64,000 bases of DNA from Turbatrix aceti (Eukaryota > Nematoda > Chromadorea > Rhabditida > Panagrolaimidae), in contig OZ017767.1 in assembly GCA_963969345.1 (NCBI GenBank), positions 6,662,739-6,726,738 on the forward strand, written 5' to 3'. The notes beneath the pieces are model-generated. The model was not told the origin of the DNA and made no database searches. It saw only the letters and a program-made list of their open reading frames with translations. The stretch's first letter is position 1; the number at the start of each line of letters is the position of its first letter. Made by a program: the position numbers and the translations under genes. This document shows positions 56,454 through 64,000 of this stretch, one piece after another.

Positions 56454-58263
56454 ATGGATGAATCGGTCGGGGATCTCCGAGAAGAGACGAGAAATCTTCG
56501 GCTCGACGAATCCGAGGTTCACGAGCTCTCGTACGAGCTTGAACAGCACTTGGACGAAAAAAGTGCTGTTCTCGATCGAAAAATCAAAATGTGAGTTTTT
56601 TTTATTAAAAAAGGATGAAAAAATGTTTTTTACACGAATGCTTTTTAGCACTCGGCTAGGGATCATGTCGGAGACCCAGCACCTGAAGGCCTTCGAGGGC
56701 CGCATCGACATGTGCAGCGAGATCAAGGAGCAGTCAGCGGCCACGAGAAAGATCATGCAGCGCGAACAAAAGTTGGAGCAAGATCTCGCGGCCCAGCGCG
56801 ATTCCGCTCTCCGCGAGTTGGCCGAAGTTCGCCTGGCCTGTGAGAAACTCAGCGAAGAAAGAGATGCTTTGGAAGCCGAAGCCGAAGACGCTGAACTCGA
56901 ACGCCGCGCAGCGGAAATCGAAGCAGCTGTGGCTGCTGACGAAGCGGAGCTGGCGGCCACCAACGAAGCCAGTCGGGCGATCGAAGAAGAGCACGAAGCT
57001 GCCCAGGCCCGCATCGAGGAGATGAACCCGGAAATTCGGGACCTCGAAGCGGAACTCGCGGAGATGCTGAACGGACGGGTCACAAAACTCCAGACAACGG
57101 AATCCGCGAACAAGGACCTCATCCAGGACCTCTTGAACAGGTACGCAGCACTCCAGCGGGATTTGGAAGAATCTGATGACCTGGATTCCCGAAAATCCGA
57201 ACTCGCACGAATTCGATTCCAAATCAAAGCCAAGAAAGCCGAAATTCTCGCCAAGAAAGCTGAAACAGATTCTGCAGCTCAGGAACTTCGCGCCGGCCAG
57301 GAAGAAATTACCTGGCTTCAAGCTGACCTCAAAGATGGCCGACGGTATGAAAATGAAGTCAGACAACTCTTGGAACGACTTTGCCTTTCGGAACAGGACA
57401 ACGACGCCCTCGAAGAATGGATTGACTCGTGCACTCCGAATTTCAACGCGACCAAAGCCGAAGTCGAACGCAAATTTGCGAAGAAGAATGAAAATAAGCG
57501 GTACATGGCTGACGTCAGACAGCGTACCTCGATTCTCCAGCACCAAGGCCACGAGGTTCGCACTCGTCAGGAAGTCGAACGAAATGCTTTTCAACGGGAA
57601 ATCGACAAATACGAGCGGTCATGCGCGGCGACGAAGAAGCAGATCGAAGAGTGCGCCGCGTTTGTTCGATCTTTGGGTGAGTTTTTTTCCTAGAAAAATT
57701 GTGGTTTACGATAGAAAATTACGAATAATTTTTTTTTATTTTATGAATTCTACCTTCAAAAAATTGCGATAGAAAATTAATGATAAAAAATTACGATCGA
57801 ATTTTTTTTATAAAAAATTACAACAAATTAACATTTTTTTAGTGAATCATGCTTCCAACAACACCCACATGCCTTCTCCGGCTCCGGCCAAGATCCCTCC
57901 GCCTCCGACGCCGTCCAAGAGCATCTACACCTTCAAGCCCTCCGTGACGTCCACGCCGGTTTCCACGAATCGTCTGTCAAAATCACGCGCATCGCAGAGC
58001 AGCGCGAGATCGGCCGGCTCCGGTCAGCAGCCTCCTCCTACGTTCAACGCTACCGTATCACGTCGCGGAGACTTCTCTATCAGCCCGTTCGAGTGAGTTT
58101 TCCTTATTTTTTGCATTTGGCGGATGGAAAATTCAAAAATACTGTTTTTAGCGCCGACGAGGTTCTACGGCGGCAGAAAAAAAATCTGCCTCACATGCGC
58201 TCCAATCTCGTCTTTTTCCCGACCGCAGAACTCCCGCCGAAGCCTCCTCGTCAGTTCCGCTGA
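56454..58263 (+). CDS. Long coiled-coil protein with Pro/Ser-rich tail, function unknown
   Basis: The exons are 56454-56590, 56649-57676, 57843-58092 and 58152-58263 (508 aa, in phase). Residues about 1-385 are an almost unbroken charged helix rich in Glu, Ala, Arg and Lys, expected to be a dimeric coiled coil. Residues about 390-470 are Pro/Ser/Thr-rich with basic spots (PPPPTPSKS, RLSKSRASQSS), like a disordered regulatory or microtubule-binding tail. The end is a conserved-looking block, SNLVFFPTAELPPKPPRQF. A kinetochore, centrosome or cytoskeletal role is possible, but no family motif supports a name. The start follows directly on a splice acceptor, so more N-terminal sequence may exist. 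Confidence 0.7.
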
Positions 58264-58700
58264 AGATGCGGCGTCGTGACCACTCTCGCGTCTGTCCTCA
58301 AAACATCTGTGAACTCACCAACTACCTCGTTGTACCCCGAATAACCAAAATCCAGAACGTTGTAATAAATGCGCTAATTTACTTCTATGTTTTACAGATA
58401 AAACGGAAATTTCTATTCGGATGGAATTGGATAATTTTGATTTGGGGTTATAAAATGAATCGATTTGGGTTTCGAGTGGAATTTTTTAGAGCATCAATTG
58501 TAAATTTTTGAATTCCGATTTTGCGCGAGTTTTGGCGTTTTGTTCTTTGAAGTTTACGGGCTTCAATTTTTTTACATTGATGAATGTTGCGTGTTTGAGC
58601 TCTTTTCCGTGCTTTGATCTGTGTTCCAAATTTGTGAGATCCGCTGATTCCAATTGTCATACTTATGTTAATTTATACACGCGACATATTACATACACAT
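58264..58700. other. Convergent 3' region of the coiled-coil and MSP genes
   Basis: A/T-rich spacer without coding support. The two genes end toward each other here. Confidence 0.4.
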
Positions 58701-59134
58701 TTAGGGGTTGTACTCGATAGGGAGGTTCTTGCGGCGGACCATGCCGTCACCCTGGAACCATTCACGGCGGAACTGCTTGGCGGCTCCATCGGGGGTGTTG
58801 GTCCACTCAATGGTGATACGGTCGTTGTTCGTGTCCTCAGCGCCAAAGTTGAAAGCGTCGCAGGAGACGGCAACGAGGACGGATTCCTTGGGGTCCAGGA
58901 CACCGCACGGAGGGTCGACTCCGAGACGCTTCATGTTGGTCGTCTTGAAAGCCCATCCGATACGACGGCCACCAGAGTTGATCACCTGAAACCAATGGAC
59001 AGGTGTGGGGTGGTCAGAAGTCACCTGGAACTCACCTTGATGTGGTAGGTGTGCTTGTCGTCGTAGGGCGCGTTGAAGACGACCTTGGCGTTGGGCTGGG
59101 TGGTGATGTCACCGGGAGGGACAGACTGGGCCAT
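58701..59134 (-). CDS. msp: Major sperm protein (MSP)
   Basis: The exons are 59134-59036 and 58985-58701, with one 50-base intron (127 aa, in phase 0). Length and sequence are canonical for nematode [13 protein letters not shown] at the start, [12 protein letters not shown], then [40 protein letters not shown] and the end [16 protein letters not shown] forms the filaments that drive crawling of the amoeboid sperm and, once released, signals oocyte maturation and ovulation. It has an immunoglobulin-like seven-strand fold without nucleotide binding. Made only in the male germ line or spermatogenic phase in species studied. It faces a PP1-like phosphatase gene 260 bases away on the other strand. 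Confidence 0.98.
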
Positions 59135-59394
59135 GACGAAGAACGAAACGAGGGAAAAAGACGAAACGAGCGCAGAAGCACAGGAACAGACAACTCCAGG
59201 GACTGGGCGTTGGCAGTGACCACCTCCTTTAGGTTCTCATTTTTATATCAAATTTTGAGGGGCTACGCAAATTTTTTTAGTTCCCAGGTGAAAATTATCA
59301 CGTAACCTGATATGCAAAAAAAGTGTTTTTGCATTTTCTGGAATGAGTATGCCTGTTGACGAGATTTGTGCCGATCAGTCTGTCGAACTGAACA
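59135..59394. promoter_or_regulatory. Shared divergent promoter of MSP and PP1-like genes
   Basis: Only 260 bases separate the two start codons. On the minus strand TGATATAAAA (59250-59241) gives a TATA-like box about 107 bases before the MSP ATG. GATA-type sites occur here and again in TTATCA near 59297 and TGATAT near 59310. In C. elegans, MSP promoters are short and contain GATA sites. A short upstream frame (ATG near 59344) overlaps the PP1-like start and could affect its translation. Confidence 0.5.
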
Positions 59395-60517
59395 ATGAGT
59401 ACTAAGTCACCTCAGGAAACAGCGTCTGTGTACGATACCGAGGCTAAGGATCGTCTCGTGAGTTTTTCTTTATTTTGCAAAAATTCAGGTGATTCCCAGG
59501 TATTTAATTAATAATTTCAGGTGCGAAAACAACTTCAAAAAATAGTAGATCGTCTGACCAAACTATGGAAGCCGGAGCTATCGACGCGGATGCTCACCGA
59601 AAAAGACATCTCTGACCTCTGCTACCGAGCGCGAGAAACATTCTGGCTTCAGCCTACGATGGTCGATGTCAAGGCACCGATCAAGGTGTGCGGCGATATA
59701 CATGGACAGTTCCCCGATCTCCTGGCTTTGTTCAATCTTCACGGATATCCGCCCAAGCAGCAGTACCTCTTTCTCGGCGACTACGTGGATCGTGGGCCTT
59801 ATTCGATCGAATGCGTGTGTCTGCTTTTTGCGTTGAAGGTTTTGTACCCAGACAAGGTGACACTGCTCCGGGGCAATCACGAGAGCAGACCCGTAAACAT
59901 GCTCTACGGTTTTTACATGGAGTGCAAAAAACGGTATTCAAGCAGGCTTTATGAGGTTTTTCAGTTCGCGTTTTACACTATGCCATTTTGCGCGAGGATT
60001 AATAAGAAAATTCTCTGCATGCACGGGGGCATTTCTGAGGAATTGAAGGATTTCAAGCAGGTAAGGGAGGAAAATTTAAATTTACCTGGATAATTTTACC
60101 TGGAAACCTGTAAACTTTCAGCTGGAGCTAATCGAACGACCCTGTGACATCCCGGATCTCGGAATCCTTGCCGACCTCACCTGGGCCGATCCTGAACCCA
60201 CCGTCAGCGGTTACAGGAATTCTCCCCGGGGAGCGGCAAAGGTCTTTGGCGCGGACGCCCTGAAGGTATTTCTCGAGACTCACAAGCTGGAACTCATCAT
60301 TCGAGCGCATCAAGTCGTCCAGGATGGCTACGAGTTTTTCGGCAACAAAACACTTGTAACTATTTTTTCCGCGCCAAATTACTGTGGAAATTTTGACAAC
60401 GCAGGTATCGTGATGAACATCTCGCGGGAACTTATCTGCTCTTTCAACGCGTTTCGACCTTATCCGTCGGTTTCGTCAGTTTCGAGCCGTAGTATTCGCA
60501 AGAAGAAAAAGAAGTAG
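59395..60517 (+). CDS. PP1-like serine/threonine phosphatase, divergent nematode type
   Basis: The exons are 59395-59457, 59521-60060 and 60122-60517 (332 aa, in phase 0). All catalytic motifs are there: [30 protein letters not shown] and [11 protein letters not shown]. The last motif reads [13 protein letters not shown], where PP1 has CGEFDNAG, a change in the beta12-beta13 loop that toxins and regulators contact. The usual PP1 tail is replaced by a basic RKKKKK end. Nematodes have many male-germline PP1 relatives, some needed for sperm motility; the head-to-head position with MSP supports such a role here. That role is inference. Confidence 0.88.
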
Positions 60518-60622
60518 GAGCATGATCATCTTTCACCTTTTTTACCTGCTCGGAAATATAATAATAAAAATTTATTATAAATATTTGAACCCGTTTAAAA
60601 CTGAACAATTGTGATTTTTTGA

Positions 60623-61773
60623 TCATAACTCGAAGGTATAATTGTGCACGGAGCCACCGTAACCGCCCTTGGCTGTCTTGGTGTGCCACGCGTACACCCA
60701 CCGGGGTACCTCGTCGTGTCCGAATGGCGTGACTTCGGATTTGTCTTTTATTACCTGTTCAAGGATGCAGCCTTCCGGTCCGTTGACGTCGCAGTGCCGG
60801 TGAAAGGTCGCATTGGGGTGCGATAGAAAGAGATCCAGGTGAACTGCAAAGCCGGCCATATCGATGCCGAATTTTCGGTTTGGCGCCCAGTTTACGTCCC
60901 AGGCTACGATTGTATTGTTTTCCACTCGCTGAGCTTCTACGAACGCTCCTCCGCACAGGGCTGAAAATTTAGGGATTCATCAATCGTTTTTTCTATTTTT
61001 TGCTATTTTTTCATTTTTTTCCTTTTTTTTCTTTTTTTCACTTTTTTTTCATCTTTTTTTCTCTTTTTTCTCTTTTTTCTTTTTTTTTTTTTTTTTGGTT
61101 TCAAAATGATCCTTTTTGCGTACATTCGATCATTCAGAGTCCGTAGTACACCTGAACGACCAACAAAAGCACAAAAACACTCACCGACTGCCCACATGCC
61201 GACCTTGGTGACCTTTCTGATAAACTTATCGAATAATCGGTAATCGTAGGAATTGTCATCGTCGGCGAAATAAACAACAGCGTCCCGGCGCGGGTTGCCA
61301 AAGCGCTCTCGTGCGTAGGCGAGACCTTTGTTGCGCTGCGCATTGCCGTAGATTGGCCCGTCTTTGACGTTTGCCTCATGGAGGTACACGTACGGAATCC
61401 CTGTTCTGTTGAGCAAAAGCTCCAGGGCGGGAGACGTCAAATTGCCGTCTTCGACCACGATCCAGAAAATGTCTTTTACCAACATCAGAGTCTGTGAAAA
61501 CCGAATAAAATCCGCCAGACGCTCTGCCCTTTTGTGCGTCGGTGTTATGACAATTACGAGTCTCTGCGAAGAATCGGTCAGCAAAGCACCTGACTCGACG
61601 TCGGATTCTTGGACAATGAGCTGGGATTGAGACACTGAGAGCCAGAGGACGATGCTGAGGGTCGCGACTACTGCTATCAGTAGCCATCGCTTTAGCAAGG
61701 TTGGAACGATGTTATTAAAGTACCCGGAAAAGTTCGGCCCCCGGGGCTTGAGGCCGTCACTGTCCAAGAGCAT
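60623..61773 (-). CDS. Beta-1,3-glucuronosyltransferase (GlcAT, GT43 family)
   Basis: The exons are 61773-61185 and 60960-60623 (308 aa, in phase). It is a type II Golgi protein: short cytoplasmic part, anchor at about residues 29-48 (RWLLIAVVATLSIVLWLSV), stem, then the catalytic domain from LVIVITPTHKRAERLADF. The metal-binding DxD motif is in YFADDDNSYD. Acceptor-side motifs GNAQRNKGL and DMAGFAVHLDL, and a final VYAWHTKTAK, match the family. These enzymes add glucuronic acid to galactose, either in the tetrasaccharide linker of heparan and chondroitin chains or in other glycans; I cannot separate the two. It is slightly short of the 330-aa norm, mainly in the stem. A splice acceptor right before the ATG suggests a spliced leader exon. 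Confidence 0.9.
61012..61097. repeat. Polypyrimidine microsatellite in the GlcAT intron
   Basis: On the plus strand about 85 bases are almost only T with interspersed C (CTTTTTT-type units). On the coding strand it is a purine tract reading as Lys-Arg codons just inside the intron, which produces a misleading Lys-rich extension if the donor at 61184 is missed. Confidence 0.8.
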
Positions 61774-64000
61774 ACCTGAAATTTTGGAATTAATGGTGTC
61801 AAATGATTGCCGGTACGAGCTGTTTTTTTTGACAAAAACGCGTGAAACAACAAAAACTGAAAATTCGAAAGATATCCGGATTTTTACTATTTTTTTTTCA
61901 ATCGAATTTCAGACACAGGTGTCAAACGTAATAAAACGGAGGCATTTAAATAGAAAAACAAAAATAAATATGGGCCTGAACAAACGAACAAAAGTGACAT
62001 GAAAGGTAATGTCAGTAGGGTTAATTGCGTGTTCTCAGTCAGTCACCGGTCACCGTAGCTAACAGTGTGGTTCAGTGAAATTAATATTATATTTAGAAAC
62101 CCATTGGAAACTTTGTTTTTTCCAAAAAGAGCAGAAGAGCAAATTCAAAATATTATAGCGTCCCACCAACCCCAAAGACCGAATAAACTGGCGTGAGTAA
62201 TCTGTTATAAATAAATATTAGTAGAGGTTCACAGACTCACTCACCTGCGGCCATGCACAAACACACACTCGGGACCGTGGCAACGCAGGTGTATTAAGTC
62301 AGTCTACAGATGGCAGTCTTTCGCATAGCTGCGCAAGAGAAATAGTATCTATCGACCTGCTCTGCGTTGCGTCACTTTTAAAAAAATGAAAGATGTAAAG
62401 GAAAAAAGCATGAATATGTATTTTTTAAAAGCATTTATAGAGAATTGCCTAGTCCAGAGTTTTTTTTGGTTTCTATGGAATTTTGGGGGCATGACTAGGG
62501 TACATTCAGAGCGAAACCCTCTGTGATAGGAGCACAAGTGCAAATGCGAACAGAGCTCCCGTACGACCACCACCTTTACCGGTAGATAAGCCGACAGCAG
62601 TCCGGCCCGTGTGCGTCGATGTTGTCTGAATTGGGAATGGGCTTAATCCTTCACAAAATAATATTCATGAGCATCGATTGCCGGTAGATCAATTTCAATC
62701 GGACGGACAAAACTGGGCTTGGAGGGCTGCAAAGATTCGTCGTGTCTGCATATCATTTACTTACAAATTTTTTTTCCACGAAAAGCGACAATATTTATTT
62801 TTACTAGATAATAATGTGTGATTCAAAATTGATAAAGCCACGTTTTTTTGCCCCGTGGCGCCGCCACACAGTACAGTCCAAACAGATTGGACGCATCCGT
62901 TACCATGAACGAATATTTTTTTTTGTGAATCATCTTCCAAAACCCAACATAAAGTATAATTTTTTTTGCAATTACGTCCTTCATTCTGAGTTTTGTACGT
63001 AAATAGGAAACAAAAGGAAACCCCAAGCAACAGAGCGCCAGGGGCAACGGTCGTGCTCTTAGTACCTCTCTCTCCCGACATTCCTCTCCTTACCGACAGG
63101 CACGCAGATGGCACTTTGTCTTCTGCGGCATGCATCCACGTGCAAGGGACACTGTCAGGGAGCGGCAAACAGCCGTTTTTTGTTCTCGAACAAACACGAA
63201 AATTTTGTTCAATGTGTTCGAGAAATCGAACGAACGCGAACATTTTTGTCAGTGTTCGCGAACGAACACGAGCGAACGAAGAACAAATTTTTAGCATTTT
63301 TTTCACGTTTTTGGTGACAGTTTTCCTACACTTTTTTCTTGCCGAAGGCAATTGACACTTTTTGTCATTTTTGGAAAAATTACATCAATTTCAGCACCAT
63401 TAAACAGATTTTACCTAAATTTTTGTTCGTTTTATCTGTTCGAAAAATTTATCTTTGTTCGCGAACGAATTCGAACAAATACGAACGCAAAAAATTAAAT
63501 TTGTTTGCGAACGAATTCGAACAAATACGAACGCAAAAAATTAAATTTGTTTGCGAACGACCTGAATGAACACGAACGTTTGCAAAATTGCAAAATTAGG
63601 ATTATACGTTTTTTAAAAATGATTTTGTTGTTTTACCACTATATTTACGAACGAAACTTCAAAACAAACCGCAGGTTACAATGGAATCATTCCAGATTCC
63701 GTTTAAATGCAACCAGAAATGAATCAGTCAATCAGTCAAAAAAATAAAACGGAAAATGAGTATTCAAACAAAAACCGTGTCTAATCATGAATTTTTGTAT
63801 TTATTGACATTTTCGAAGCGAAAACAAAACAAAAAATGGTGTAAGAAACGTTTGTAAATATTTCTGTCAGCTTTTAGATAAATGTTGAAAAAAAAATGTG
63901 ATTGAATTAATTCGCTACAGAGTTCAACAGTTCCAATCTGTGTCCGATAAGATACGATACATACAAAATTCCATTCCCACGGTTTACAACTACCTAAAAA
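61774..64000. other. Terminal intergenic region with one TTCGCGAA-family element, no supported gene
   Basis: Contains the upstream region of the GlcAT gene and little else. From about 63165 to 63600 lies a TTCGCGAA-family element. It starts with CAGCCGTTTTTTGTTCTCGAAC and contains a 55-base block (GCGAACGAATTCGAACAAAT...) repeated in tandem about 63463-63560. Short frames on both strands around 62.4-63.4 kb have no domain or splice support. Confidence 0.5.

Noticed and set aside
56439..57594. Long Ser/Arg-rich and Phe-rich minus-strand frames
   Set aside because: These mirror the Glu/Ala-rich coiled-coil exon on the plus strand; the plus strand has consistent splicing and composition.
61000..61184. 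Lys-rich C-terminal extension of the glucuronosyltransferase
   Set aside because: Produced by reading into the intron's purine tract. A GTGAGT donor at 61184 and a matching acceptor at 60961 restore the conserved C-terminal domain.
1..64000. CRISPR arrays, operon-type ribosome sites, tRNA or rRNA genes
   Set aside because: No regularly spaced identical repeats, no cloverleaf with A/B boxes and no rRNA-like blocks were seen; the gene structure is eukaryotic. A dedicated tRNA scan was not possible here.

Overview
The window is nuclear DNA from a nematode. The clearest marker is a complete two-exon major sperm protein gene (58701-59134), a family of small cytoplasmic sperm proteins typical of nematodes. 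Most genes have short introns with GTGAGT-like donors and T-rich acceptors ending in TTTCAG or, just as often, TTTTAG. I cannot name the species. I built the gene models by eye from splice sites, reading phase and protein similarity. Every multi-exon model below keeps an open frame across all its junctions.

Layout. 1-2.2 kb: the first exon of a secreted peptide and a TXNDC15-like thioredoxin-fold membrane protein. 5.2-10 kb: a tandem pair of amino-acid/auxin-permease-type transporters. 10.1-14.1 kb: a divergent UDP-glucuronosyltransferase-like protein and a secreted carboxylesterase, both on the minus strand. 15.3-18.8 kb: a four-helix membrane protein with a proline/PPxY-rich head and a secreted three-module Ly6-like protein. 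19.1-26 kb: a PP6-type phosphatase, the ER chaperone RAP (LRPAP1), a small unknown protein, the oligosaccharyltransferase subunit TMEM258 and a serine incorporator. 26.9-34.1 kb: cytosolic HMG-CoA synthase and a full-domain VAV guanine-nucleotide exchange factor.

35.9-45.0 kb is a nested mobile region. A DNA transposon with about 400-bp terminal inverted repeats has its transposase gene split by a 5.9-kb LTR retrotransposon on the opposite strand. The two 346-bp LTRs look identical, and a 4-bp target duplication (TGAT) flanks them. Taking out the retroelement plus one TGAT puts the transposase back in frame. The retroelement has one long open frame with an unusual order: Gag with zinc knuckle, an envelope-like glycoprotein, then two retropepsin domains. 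No reverse transcriptase, RNase H or integrase is visible.

45.4-62 kb: a 12-exon gene for the proteasome activator PA200/PSME4, a long coiled-coil protein, the divergent pair major sperm protein / PP1-like phosphatase, and a Golgi beta-1,3-glucuronosyltransferase. The last 2.2 kb holds only repeats.

Introns carry several repeat families. One is a fold-back element (22.4, 48, 52.5 and 53.5 kb). A second has a TTCGCGAA core and a shared GTCGTTTTTT terminus (33, 47, 49.7, 51.3 and 63.3 kb). There are also degenerate minisatellites, each confined to one intron or spacer.
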